From positions 248,001-312,000 of the forward strand of contig MCGE01000032.1 in the NCBI GenBank assembly GCA_002105175.1: DNA of 64,000 nucleotides. The letters run 5' to 3'. A program made the position numbers and the translations under genes. The notes beneath the pieces are model-generated. The model saw nothing but the letters and a program-made list of their open reading frames with translations. It had not been told where the DNA came from and did not search any database. The number at the start of each line of letters is the position of its first letter. Position 1 is the first letter of the stretch. The DNA comes from Absidia repens (taxonomy: Eukaryota; Mucoromycota; Mucoromycetes; Mucorales; Cunninghamellaceae). Below, in pieces: positions 24,658 to 36,189 of the stretch.

Positions 24658-27600
24658 TTATTCTTCATCGGATGAAATACCAAAGTCGGAATCATAGTCA
24701 TAAATATAATTAAAGGATCTATATATAAACACGAATTGGTAAATCTAAATGCCACCACTTTTACTTTCTTTTACCTATTCTGACTCCTTGATCCATCGGC
24801 CAAAATCATATCCAATTCAGGAAATTCATCACCAGGATGATCATCAAGGTTGACGGACCTTGCCGGATGTTTGTTTTCTTTTTGCTGATCGGTGGTATGT
24901 TTGCTAAGCTCCTCATCATCATCATCATCTTCATCAGTGGTTGCATCCGAGTCGTCGTCATTCTCATCATTATACGAAAGTGCGAGGGCAAGAAGGGGTG
25001 ATGGCGGTGGTGGTAATCTTAACACATGTGCTGTCACTGTTCGTGTATCGTCATTCCAGGCAGGGGTGCGGCGTTGGTAAGTCGTGGTTGGCAAGTTCTT
25101 CAAAAAATACGATAAATATGCTTTCCTTTTGGTGCCCCATGAGGAACGATAGTTGGCGTAGGTGATATACAAGAAACCTACAATGTGTATGTGTGTGTGT
25201 GTGAATAAATGTGTATACTTGAGAGGTGGGCGAAGGAGAGATATACTTACATTTCGCTCGAGTCATGGCCACATACAACAAGCGCCTATTAAAAAAAAGG
25301 GGGGTGTTAGATGGTTGTGAATAGAGACGAGGGCGGGCGAGAAAGAGAGATCTGACACTTACGCCTCTTCATTCGTGTTCTCAGCGCGTAAATGAGGGAT
25401 GATTCCCTGCTCACATGCAAGGATAAATACACAAGGCCATTCCAATCCTACAAAAAGCGAAATTAATTTATTTTTTTGTTTTATATTTATATATATCTCT
25501 CTATATACTTACCTTTGGCAGCATGGATAGTCATAAGTTGTACACAATTTCTACGTTCGGTGATCCGGTCATCATTTGCATCAGGATCCAATGTCGTGTT
25601 CGCCACAAAAGCATCAATATCACCTATCAATGGTTTTGATCCATCGTCGGCTGCTTGACTTGCAAGGTCACCATATATTTGAGATCCCTCTTCGCCACCT
25701 TCCTGATCCTCACCAGCAGGAGCTTTCTTGTCGTAGCGCCCAGCAATCGTCATCAATTCACCAACATTGTCCCATCGTACCTCATGATCCTTGTAGTCCT
25801 GTTTTAGATAAGCTTGGTAACCTGAGAACTTGATGATATAGTCCAAAATGCGTCGTACCGATTCCTATATATATGTAAAAAAAAGAAGAGGTCATGATTT
25901 AGTTGTGCTTTGTTTTGTTTTGTTTTTTATGAAAACTTCTACCGTACCTTGTTATCCATCATAGCTTTCGCATCAGTACACAAGGTAATAAATTTCTTCA
26001 GGTTGCCTTTCACTCGCGGAGGCAAAGCAAAATCCCACAGAGGAAAACCACCAGATGTCTTACGTTTCTTCGTTTGTTGTTCGGAGCACAGATCCGTCAA
26101 AACATCTAACACCGTCTTGTCCCGGACACGAGAGAGGGTACAAATCTTGCCCAAAATGACTTCCCCCACCCCACGACGTGGTGTATTGATGATGCGTTCA
26201 AAAGAGAGAGTGTCGTTGGCATTGTAAATGAAGTGTACATAAGCTATCAAATCCTTGATCTCCATTCGTTCAAAAAATCGTACACCCCCAATCTGAAGAA
26301 ATTCGTTAAGTATCTATTGTATGTATATGTAAGTGGGTAGTACTTACGATTTGATACGGTATATCCGATGCCCGGAGTGCAGTTTCCATATTCTGTGTCA
26401 AGTAGTGCACGCGTACCAAAATTGCAATATCCTTGTACTGGATGAGCCCCTTTGAAAAATGTACCATACGGAGAATTTCCTCGGCCACTGTAAGAGATTC
26501 CGGAATTTCTGATTCGCAGTTCAATATTGAGATGGGAGTTCCCTTACCATTGTTGGTGTAAAGGCCTTTTTCGATTCGTTCATCATCTAATCTCAATAGA
26601 ATACCGGTGAGAGTCCAACCACCACTGGTACTTGATTGTTTTCTTTTCTTACCTTGCTCAATGACATGAAACCCACTATCAAGAATACAGTCAGTGCTTC
26701 GGTAATTTTCTTCAAGTGTCACAATTTCAGTCCCTTCAAAATCTTCCTTCATCGTCTTAAAGTTGGCCACATTGGCATTTCGGAATCCATAAATACTTTG
26801 ATCTGGATCTTTTGTTTGAGAAATAAACAAGATGCGTCAGGGACTGTTCATTATTGATTTCATTCTGTTTTTGTGTTCTTACCCCCGACAATGGTAATGC
26901 TTTTGGAATGTCTAGCAATGTTCTTCATAATATCGTACTGGACCTTGTTGGTGTCTTGAAACTAAGAATTAAAATTAAAAAAAAGTGAGTGAAAAAGTTC
27001 TCCTCCCCCTCCCCTTTTTTTTAACCTAAAGGATCCCACTTTACCTCATCGACCAAGATATGACTAACATCATTGACTACATGAGGAAAAGCCCGGAAAA
27101 GTCGTCGACCAAACAGGAGCAAATCATCAAAATCCTATCATGCCAACAACAAAAAGGTAAGATGATTGAAATCTGTACGAGGCTGTGTTGTGTCCTTTAC
27201 CACCAAATGTTCCATACGCAGGCGCTCGTCATACGCCCTAATAATAAGTGTTAGATGATGAATAATCCTATATATGTATTCATATCACATACTTGAATAC
27301 AAGAGTCAAATCCGACATGAGCATATTGTCACAGTGTATCAATTCAAATTCTTCACCATCCACTCCGCTGTTTTTAGCCTGGGAGATCTTGGCTTGGAAT
27401 CCAGCTTTTATCAAAAATAATAATAAAAAAAAGGGGTCATCAGTATCCTGCCATTCCCCATCCGCGCCTCCCGCCTCCCGCCTCCCGTATATAAACTTAC
27501 TGGCTGTCGCTTTTGTTCTTTCCAATTGCGGTGAGAGTTTTCTGGCGAGTTCATTATCTATAAGCGACAATAAAATCTTGCTACTATATAATCAAAAAGG

Positions 27601-28075
27601 CTGTGTTAATACACAGAATACACATAACACAGTGCGTTCACTTACGTTTCCTGAGGCTCGATAATACGAAAATCGTTCGGTAGGCGTATACTAGTTGCAT
27701 ATTGGCGTAAATACCTTGCACAAATAGAGTGAAATGTACCCATGGTCAATAGATTGGTCTGCATGGGCCCCAACAAGTTCTCGCTTTCAAGTCGTTCCTT
27801 CATTTCGATAGCCGCCTTCCGCGTAAACGTTGCCACCATCAGTTGCGCTGGATTGATCTTTTGATATTTTACCAAATGTGCTACCCGTGTTGTTAACACT
27901 ATATTTTTCAAAGAAGCGATCAGATTGATGAAGTAAAAAGGGCTCTCTTTTTCTCTGGAGCTTTACCGCGAGTTTTTCCTGAGCCTGGACCAGCAAGGAT
28001 TTGAAGATACTTGGCATTGGCGACGACTGCCTCCCGTTGTTTTTCGTTAAGACTATCAAGGTAGCCTTCTGTCAT
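24658..28075 (-). CDS. UvrD/Rep-family DNA helicase (Srs2-like)
   Basis: Fifteen exons: 28075-27967, 27898-27646, 27583-27501, 27404-27293, 27237-27201, 27134-27045, 26961-26883, 26808-26653, 26586-26348, 26292-25948, 25864-25513, 25447-25363, 25285-25251, 25177-24775 and 24718-24658. They join to 812 residues. All superfamily 1A motifs are present in order: Q motif LNEKQREAV, Walker A AGPGSGKT, Ia TFTRKAA, Walker B VDEFQDTN, III DQSIYGFR, IV ENYRST, V TIHAAKGLEWPCVF and VI LLYVAMTRAK. A YxSS-type segment and an acidic tail (DDDDDEE, ending in SSDEE) follow. Known role: 3'-5' translocase that strips Rad51 and resolves recombination intermediates in the nucleus. It is shorter than yeast Srs2 because of a reduced C-terminal region. 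It is divergent from NF-YA. Confidence 0.93.
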
Positions 28076-28392
28076 CGGGTGGGGTGAAGGGGAGGGGAGG
28101 GGAAGACAGTTGAAAGAATATAGGGGAGAGCGGAAAAAAAGGCTCTGTTTTTTTTTTTTCTTTGGAAAGCGATCAGTCAAAAAAAAAAGGAGGGCGCTGA
28201 TTGAATCTCCGCTGCCAACTTTTTTTGTTCATGCATCAGCAGGACAGTAGCGGTTTCACCTTGTCAAAAAAAAAAAAAATTCACAACAAACCCATTCATA
28301 ACATTTCATATTTAAAAACCCCCACAATGGGTTTCTTTTTTTCTCGTTTTCTTTTTTTTTTTTTTTTTCTACCATTGGGTTTTGAAAAAATA
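28076..28392. promoter_or_regulatory. Shared divergent promoter region, helicase / NF-YA
   Basis: 317 bp separate the two divergent ATGs, so both transcripts must start within this segment or inside the opposite gene. It contains a poly-T run directly before the NF-YA start and one ATTGG (reverse CCAAT) at about 28373, too close to the ATG to be a typical promoter CCAAT box. No firm core element is recognised. Confidence 0.4.
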
Positions 28393-29345
28393 ATGACAGA
28401 CGCAAATCATTCACCGTTATTATCGGATTATAATCCCTTGGCTGGCTTCCAGACTACTTCAGCCACTCATCATCCTCCTCCACCTCCTCCTTCTCAGTCG
28501 GCGGCATACCCTGACCCCGATGGCTATTCTATGGTAGGTAGCACACTTTTATTTACATTGATTTCAACTAAAAAAGAAATTCTTCGATTTTTTTTTAATA
28601 GCCCTCTTCCATGATCCCCGGTCAATCCATGTATCGACCACCACCACAGCAACAACAGCAACCAGCACCACATTCATTTTCACAACTTCCTCCGCAACAT
28701 CCACAACAATATGCCCAAGAACCACAGCCACAGTCACAACCACAACCACCACCCAGTAGTGTCGGTGGTGATGAACCGCTTTACGTCAATGCAAAACAAT
28801 ATCACCGGATCTTAAAGCGTCGAGCAGCTCGTGCACGTTTGGAAGAAATGCATCGTGTTGCCAAAGCCAGAAAACCGTATTTACATGAAAGTCGGCATCG
28901 CCATGCCATGCGTAGACCAAGAGGACCGGTAAATCCATCATAAAAATATAACGATCAGGACACTTGCTCATTGCACTCTTTTTTTTTCTCTCTTTGACTG
29001 ATAGGGTGGCCGGTTTTTAAGTAAAGTTCTAATGTTTGCCCTCAAAAAAAAAAGACCCCTCTCTCACTTACCTGTTGTTTTTTATATATAGCTGCCCAAG
29101 AAATTGCTGAATTGGAAAGTCAAGGCAAGTTACCTGAACAAGATGATCCTCATGCGGATGAAGAAAATAAACACGCCAAAGACGAAGCACATCACCAGCA
29201 ACAACCTCAAGAACAAGAACCATCACCACCATCCAGTAAACCATCAGTACCACAACATCATTTGGCGCCCTCGGCTATCAACACATCGTCGCATGAGTGG
29301 ACATCCCCTTTTATTCAACAATCTTTCTCTTCAGCATCAAAATGA
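28393..29345 (+). CDS. HAP2: CCAAT-binding factor subunit NF-YA / Hap2
   Basis: Four exons (28393-28533, 28602-28928, 29005-29020, 29092-29345) join to 245 residues. The conserved core lies at about residues 100-160. The subunit-interaction helix is [20 protein letters not shown], and the DNA-binding part is [20 protein letters not shown] then GRFLTAQEI. Exon 3 is a 16-nt microexon encoding GGRFL, which is indispensable for the conserved RRPRGPGGRF sequence. Flanks are Pro/Gln-rich activation-type sequence. Known role: with NF-YB/NF-YC binds CCAAT and, in fungi, regulates respiration, iron and secondary metabolism genes. I chose MTDANHS as start; an in-frame ATG at 28327 would add a poly-Phe stretch that is unlikely to be translated. 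Confidence 0.94.
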
Positions 29346-29667
29346 ATAACCCTTTCTCACTTTCTCTCTTTATAATTGATTAATTAGCGCTAATTCATCC
29401 TATATATATACATCATCATTCATTTAATAATAAAATATAAAATTCGTTGCGATTTGTATATTTTAATCGGCATTTCAGCTTGACGGCTTACGACAGTTTT
29501 GTCGATAGTCGTAGGTGGTCTATGTCTTTTTCAATAGAGAAAAATAGCCATTAGTAGATCGACAACAAATAGTGTCGGTTGCAAAGAAGTTCGATTATCT
29601 CATAAAAAAAAAAAGATACAAACCATATGATGTAGTTTAGCAACAACGTAAGTAAAGCATCCCGCTT

Positions 29668-29700
<33 letters not shown>
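29346..29700. other. Intergenic region 3' of NF-YA
   Basis: Non-coding AT-rich sequence, ending in a poly-A run of about 39 bases at 29670-29708 that directly precedes repeat copy C. Confidence 0.5.
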
Positions 29701-29709
<9 letters not shown>

Positions 29710-29710
<1 letters not shown>

Positions 29711-30330
29711 TCTACTGGGAGTTGGAGGAGGTGGGGCTAGTGTTAGGTAGGATTCACTGTAACAAGAGATTGATTGAATGGAAGAATATATTGCAGAAAA
29801 GAGAATCTAATTTGAAGAATGATCAACACTAAACTAAAAGTACAATTGTAATACTTGAAGCTAATATACTGTATAGTACAAGACATGAGAATAGCAGAAG
29901 AGGTCTCTTTTATTGAAGCATTACAATGGTCATCACTAATCTAAGAGGACGATGGTAAGACGGCATCTTTTACACACAAAACAAGAAATAGACTAATAGG
30001 TCATTTTTCATTAAAGTATGTACAAAGAAACATATTTTATTCGGATATAGATACAAACTATGGACAAACTATACTAAACTAGGCTAATGACGACTCCAAA
30101 AAGCCAACTAGTGGTGGTCCCCAAATCCTGAATCCAAAATGAAAGCGTTTCTCCATGCATCTTGTAATCCCTGAGCTGAACCCTTTCTAAACTAGTCCTG
30201 ACACTAACTATGACCACCATGACCTCAAAAATGTTGAATGGTGTAAAAATGAAAAGAAAGAGAGATAAAAAAAAAAAAAAAAATATGTTCGAAGTAAATA
30301 AAAATTTTCACGTGGTCGGAATTTAAACTG
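29710..30330 (+). repeat. Dispersed repeat family, copy C
   Basis: It starts immediately after a poly-A run. It carries the CACTAAACTAAAAGTACAATT, ATACAAACTATG, CTAAACTAGGCTA, TCCAAAATGAAAGCGTTT, CATGCATCTTGTAATCCCTG and CTAAACTAGTCCTGACACTA blocks and ends in TTTTCACGTGGTCGGAATTT. Mismatches are scattered, so it is an old copy. The following 30331-30914 has no gene. Confidence 0.75.
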
Positions 30331-30914
30331 TTTTACTTTTTACAACAATCAACACCGTCAACATGGTGGTTCTCGATGACCGCAAGGATCACCATCCACC
30401 AACGACAGCATGGTTGCTCTCTTTTTTTTATGTATTTGCAGTTAATATGGAACAATTTGGCCTAGCTTCGTTTACCCCATCACTATAGAATAGCCCACCT
30501 TCTTTGATTTGACTAGCTTATTTTGTGTTATATTTATTTTACAACAAAGTAGTCACCTCCCATTTCCACACACTCTACATCCTCCCACACGTCTTAACTT
30601 TTGATGAGAATCATGGGACTATCATTAGGCTACGATAAGCGTAAAAAAAAAAAAAAATAGCCAGAGATATACATACTAATGACGTAGACCGAAGCTGAAA
30701 TTGTCATAGGCAGCCTCATCCCGAAAATAAAAGTTGTGCAATGATATTCAATTGTGTGGGCATGATAAACAAGAGGACGAGATTATTTAAATTTTTTCAA
30801 TCAGCAAACACTTTTATTATTCATTTTATTCAGGTCATTTTGTAGAAAAGAACATAAACAATCATAAAAAAAAGATATGCGTCGTGAAGAAAAATAAAAA
30901 GGCTGAACCAATGT

Positions 30915-32320
30915 TTAGGATAATGTCTCCAGTACATTTGTCAGCGTTTTCATATCATCACGAATCGATCTTGCAAACCGTAGGACCTTATCCTATTTTT
31001 TTTAAAAAAAAAAAGCAACTTCAATAAAAGTGATCACCTCTTATCTCTTTCTTCCAAGAAAAAAAAAAAAAAACTTACCTTATTGTCTAGGACCTCAATT
31101 GTTTGCGTTAAAGCATTGTACCTCACAGAGAACGGTCGATTCATACTATTGGCGGCGAAATCGCGTACCTTTTCTTGGGCATCCTTGAACGAATCAGCTA
31201 CAAAGTACACCGGCTGGAATTCCGTGATGGGGTATTTTTGTAAAGCGGTCTTGGCTGGATCAAAGGGTCGTAATTCCGGTTTATCGGATAAACAGTATTC
31301 CAATTCACCAAATGAGCTTAGTAAACCTGCACCATATGCCTTAACTTCACCCTCTTGACGACACAATCCAAATTCTACCGTAAACCAGAAAATGGTTGCC
31401 AGTTTTTCAATATCTTCATCCGAAGCACCCAGTGACGCTAATCCAATTTCTTGAGAAAAGTCGGCAAAATCAGGATCGGCAAACTGTTCAAAAAAAAAAA
31501 AAAAAAGAAATAGGTGGATGAGTGGTCAGCATTCTCCCCTGTCCCTCTTCACATACAGAACACCCACACACAAATCCCAACTTACCAGAGGTACATGACC
31601 TAATAATTCATGACAGCAATCGGGTTCAGGGGTGTAAAAGGGTTTGGAGGAGTGACGGATGTATTGGGTGGAGTAAAACACACGGAAAGCAAAGGCATTC
31701 AAGAAATCACGACTAGACAACAATCCCATGACAGGTCGTAAGGTGAACCCGGTACAGTCCTTGAGGAATCGAGAAATGTCTTCAATTTGCGGAATGCCTT
31801 GGTCGCTGTAGCCACAGTTTTGCACCAAAAGAGGGAACACATACTGGTGTTCACGGCATGCATGCGTTGTATACATGGATGTCAACCGTCGGTACACCTG
31901 ACCCCACGTGGCATTTTCTTCATCCGTATAATCAATCTTAGGAATCGATTGACCTGTACGGTAGGTCTTGGCAATACGGGTAATGTCCGCACGACGAGCA
32001 CGATACACCGGATCTTGCGCACCAGGGTGATCCGAACCTAAAAAAAAAAAAAAAATGTTCGTTCAGGCGGGGTTTGAATGCGTCCTTTCTTTTCTCTTGA
32101 TATAGCTCCCCCATTCTTCTTGACCCCGTGGGAATCCCCTTTTTTTTAAAAAAAAAACACACACACACCACTACTTACTGAGCTCTTCACCCATTTCCAT
32201 CACTTTTTCGGCAAAAGTGTCCAGATCTGTCAATTTGCGTGGGAACCAGGCCACGCTATCTATGTATGCACATGTATAAATAAAATAAAATAAAATAAAT
32301 TAGAAAACGATCGTAATTGT

Positions 32321-32358
<38 letters not shown>

Positions 32359-32731
32359 CAACTTTACCACCAGTGTTCTCAGCACCAATGACGCACACAT
32401 CTTGGGTATGCTTACGAAGTTGCTGAACGACGTTTTGGACCTGCTTGTCGTCTTCAGCGTTGAAATCAACAAAGAAGTCATAATCCCAATCCTTCGTACG
32501 GCTAGGACGACTATATAGATAAGAAGAAGATGGATGATGATGATGATAAGCAACAACAACAATGGAAGGGAAAGTGGGGAGGAAGGTGAGTTCTTACGAT
32601 TCAATACGAGTCAACGAAATGGACATGGACTTGAGAGCAGCAAGACAGTTTTCGAGTCCACCGACCTTATCTTGGATGGAGAAACAAAGCGTAGTGGGAA
32701 GAGATTCTTTCATGGTGTTGGCAGGAGACAT
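30915..32731 (-). CDS. Phenylalanine 4-hydroxylase (tetrahydrobiopterin-dependent aromatic amino acid hydroxylase)
   Basis: Six exons (32731-32598, 32510-32368, 32259-32179, 32037-31586, 31483-31079, 30992-30915) join to 430 residues, the usual length of eukaryotic enzymes. An N-terminal ACT regulatory domain ([28 protein letters not shown]) precedes the catalytic domain. Iron ligands are His262 and His267 in [11 protein letters not shown] and Glu307 in WFTVEFGL, with the same 40-residue spacing as human PAH. Other landmarks are [32 protein letters not shown] and [14 protein letters not shown]. Known reaction: Phe + O2 + BH4 to Tyr. The enzyme is absent from most Ascomycota and Basidiomycota but present in early-diverging fungi such as Mortierella. 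PAH is preferred over Tyr or Trp hydroxylase by overall similarity, not by proof of substrate. Confidence 0.93.
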
Positions 32732-33883
32732 AATATCAGTCAGTTAGAAAAAAAAAAAAGAAGAAGAAGAGTTATTCTTTGCGTGAGAGTGAAAGAGAGA
32801 GATAACAAAGAGAGAGAGAAAAAAGAAACAAGCGATTGAGAAGCGATTTTATGTTTGGGTATGCGGTCATTCAAAATAAAAATATTGGTTCCTTCCGAGG
32901 GTGGGAAAAAAGACTCGTTTTTCCCCACGATTCAACATGACCGTTCATTGGTAATTTTCATGGTATTTACCTAATTTAGAAGTCCGGAGCATTATTTCTA
33001 TATTTTTTTTTGTTTTTATTTTTTTTTTTTTGTTGATAAATGATGAATGACTTCACCTATTGTACTGTATGTACTATGAAGCAATACTCCATTTGTCACT
33101 TGGTTTTGTTTTTGTTTTCTCTCAATTAAAAAAAAAAAAAAAAAAAAAAAACACTCAACTTATCATGTCATGTTAATTATGTATGAAATAAGAGCCTCAT
33201 CAACAATGAGTCATGTTTTAAAAGAAAAGGCACATATCAGGTATGATAGCATGGCGATCGGCATTGTTTGGCATAAAAAAAAATGTATGAAAATCCATGA
33301 TAGTTGTTAACAAACTGGTCATAATAATTTACGTTAAGATAAGGTGAGACGCTCAGATGGTGATCAGATAATGTTTTGTTTTTTTCCAAGGCAACAAACA
33401 TTCAACCTCCGCCTATCATGTTAAATACAGCCATTATGACTATTTTCGCTTTTATACCGAAAACAAAAAAGGGGAAGAGAAGGGTTGTGTCAAAACAAGA
33501 AAGAATTGATAAAATAGATACTGACACCCAAATTGATTGTGGTCGTGAGTGTAACTTAGGATGATGATGATGACGATGACGATGACGATGATGATACAAT
33601 GTATGGGCGGGTGATTTGAATATTATTATTATTATTATTATTTTTAATTTTTACAACCTACTACTACTACTGCATAGTAACAACGGCAAGTGTACAGGCC
33701 AAAGACTGACAGATGAGACACAAGAAGCGCTTTGAAGGAGAAAAAAGTCATGTGGTGTTGACGGTGTTTGAATCCGTTTCAAATTGTTTTATTTATGAGC
33801 GCAACACATCACAACCCCAAAGCAAGCTTATCTTTTTTTCTTTTCTCTTTCTTTTCTCTAACCCATCTTTTTTTTCGTACCTC
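32732..33883. other. Divergent intergenic region PAH / ML protein
   Basis: About 1.15 kb between divergent start codons, with poly-T/poly-A runs (for example 33127-33150), a GATGAC microsatellite near 33560-33592 and an ATT repeat near 33621-33645. No gene is seen. Confidence 0.5.
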
Positions 33884-34681
33884 ATGAAATTATTATATTT
33901 TACTCTTCTTGTTTGTGTGTTGGTCAGTTTGGTCCAGGCCATCTACATTCCTCCTTTCCGGGTCCAAGATGCCGATGCTCCTTTGGTTGAACAAGACATT
34001 GAAGAACAATCCACTGACTTGATCACTCAATGTGGTGATGAAGATGATATCCTCCAGTAAGTTTTTTATTGGTATTTTGCAAGATTCTTCATGTATATTA
34101 CTCACTGCGCCCGTTGATATATGTATTTTTTTTTTTCATTAGGATTGAATATATCAACTTGACACCCGAAACCCCAGCTCGAGGCGAAAACCTCCATATT
34201 GACTTTAAGGGTACTTTGAAGGAAACTGTAACTGATGGCGCCTATGTGTTTGTCACCGTCAAATATGGCTATGTTCAATTGCTCAAGAAAAAGTTTGACC
34301 TTTGTGATGAAATTGACAAGATCGATGAAAAATGTCCATTGGAAAAAGGTCCGCTTGTACTTTCCAAGGATGTGAAATTACCCAAGGCTATTCGTAAGTT
34401 TGTTGTTATATATTATCTGATCTTATATTATATATACATATATCTAACTGATTCTCACTCTCTTTTTTGGGACGTAATAAATGAAATCAAAATCCTATAG
34501 CTGGCGTAAGTACTTAAAAAAATAAAGAGGTGTGTAGATTAAAGTTGGGCTTTTTAACTAATCATCATCGCCTTGTGTGTCTGTATTTTTTTAGGGCAAA
34601 TATACTGTGGAAGCTCAAGTTTATACTGAAAATGAGGATTTGGTCACTTGTCTTCATGGCGTCACCTCTTTCCCTAAATAG
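33884..34681 (+). CDS. Secreted ML-domain (NPC2/PG-PI transfer) lipid-binding protein
   Basis: Four exons (33884-34056, 34143-34393, 34501-34505, 34595-34681) join to 171 residues. A signal peptide is clear (MKLLYFTLLVCVLVSLVQA). The ML domain has the expected Cys pattern (ITQCGDEDD, FDLCDEIDKIDEKCPL, DLVTCLHG), the strand motif LHIDFKGTL and the C-terminal KYTVEAQVYTEN. The third exon is only five bases, CTGGC, flanked by TATAG and GTAAGT. Without it the frame between AIP and GKYTV cannot be kept. Known role: binds phosphatidylglycerol, phosphatidylinositol or sterol in the vacuole/secretory pathway. The ligand is not inferable. Confidence 0.9.
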
Positions 34682-35474
34682 TGATCTCTTTATTATACGT
34701 TTTTCTTCCTCTCTCGCTGTGTAGTATTAGCTTTCCCCTCCTTCTATATATATATATGAATATATATGGTAGAATGACCTTGTTTTATCATTTGTTATTC
34801 CATACTTTTATCCTCCCCCTCTTTCCCAACTCCCATTTTGATCTTATATTAAATATCTTCCTTTTTCGATTTGTGTGAATATCAAATAAAAAAAAACCGA
34901 TTTTATTGAAATCCTTCCGACCTTTTTTTTTTTTTTGGTGTCTTGTGTATGTATGGGTCTGTTGACCAAGGTAGATGGGGGGACGGTTAATAAGAATGAC
35001 AATACCATTGGGGGAAATTGACAACCTTTTTTTTGCAGTAAAATTTCTTTCTAAAACAACAAAGCTGATGCTGTGTATCGCGGAACTTGAAATCCTGACC
35101 AGTGGTTGTCGTTACATCAATGACGGCATATGTTGATCAGCTGGTAACAATCCATTCATGCCAATTTTTTTTTTTATCCAAGTTTCATCCAACGCCGGGT
35201 TCTCGACATCTGCCTCCTCCCCTCAAGACATCCCCAGCCCTGGCCTTAGGCATCTCACAAATATAGCAAGAGAGCTTACATTAGAATAGATGTTACACAA
35301 TGGACTTGTGCCGAAGATCCAAAATTTTGTTGTTTTTTGTTTGCTTCCTTTTGAATGACTCTATCACACTTCCTTGAACAAACAGACCATCTGAGAAAGG
35401 AAAATGGCCCCAGGGCATGGTTGGTGATAGTTGTGAAACTCCATGTCCTGTAACAAGAGCACGCGGTGAACTTG
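34682..35474. other. Intergenic region
   Basis: 3' flank of the ML gene followed by unremarkable non-coding DNA leading into the tandem repeat block. No gene is seen. Confidence 0.45.
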
Positions 35475-35997
35475 TTGGATCACACTCTTTCTGTGTGCGT
35501 GTCAAATTCGACGTTCTCTCCAAAGGCCTTTATTTTTCTGTGTCAACAATGTATAACTATTAATTATAAGTGTTGCAAGCTTTACAATATGGTGTGACTT
35601 GGAAACTTGGATCACACTCTTTCTGTGTGCGTGTCAAATTCGACGTTCTCTCCAAAGGTCTTTATTTTTCTATGTCAACAATGTATAATTATTAATTATA
35701 AATGTTGCAAGCTTTACAGTATGGTGTGACTGGGGAACTTGGATCACGTTCTTTCTCTGTGCATGTCAAATTCGACGTTCTCTCCAAAGGTCTTCATTTT
35801 TCTGTGTCAACAAGGTATAATTATTAATTATAAGTGTTGCAAAGCTTTACAATATGGTGTGACTTGGAAACTTGGATCACACTCTTTCTGTGTGCGTGTC
35901 AAATTGGATGCTCTCTCCAAAGGTCTTTATTTTTCTGTGTCAACAATGTATAATTATTAATTTTAAGTGTTGCAAGCTTTACAATATGGTGTGGCTT
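35475..35997. repeat. Tandem repeat, four copies of a 132-133-bp unit
   Basis: Units begin TTGGATCAC at 35475, 35607, 35739 and 35872. Each contains TGTCAAATTCGACGTTCTCT, a TTTATTTTTCTGTGTCAACA segment, the palindrome-like ATAATTATTAATTAT, then GTGTTGCAAGCTTTACAATA and TGGTGTGACTTGGAAAC. Copies differ at a few positions each (for example CGTT versus CACT, GGATGC versus CGACGT). The fourth ends in GGTGTGGCTTGATGG. Spurious open frames inside change with each copy and I do not consider them genes. Confidence 0.9.
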
Positions 35998-36189
35998 GAT
36001 GGGTAGATGTATTTGCCTACGCTTTGATCATTTGTGCTAATAGAACCCTCGCCTGTACAGTACAGTGTAATTTTAGTTTGTCCTTAAATTAAATGGTTTT
36101 TATGACCCCCCCCCCAATAAACTTTTTTTTCCGTTCTACATCCACATGTATACTTAAACATTCAATAAAAACTCTTAGATGTATGAAAA

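Noticed and set aside
28370..28377. ATTGG as an autoregulatory CCAAT box of the NF-YA gene
   Set aside because: It lies under 20 bp from the start codon inside a T-rich leader, the wrong position for a functional CCAAT element. A single pentamer is expected by chance.
28327..28392. Upstream in-frame ATG for NF-YA
   Set aside because: It would add a poly-Phe stretch encoded by a T-rich leader and has no counterpart in the family, so the MTDANHS start is preferred.
35475..35997. Direct repeats considered as a CRISPR-like array
   Set aside because: Units are contiguous 132-bp tandem copies without short repeats and unique spacers, and the DNA is eukaryotic.
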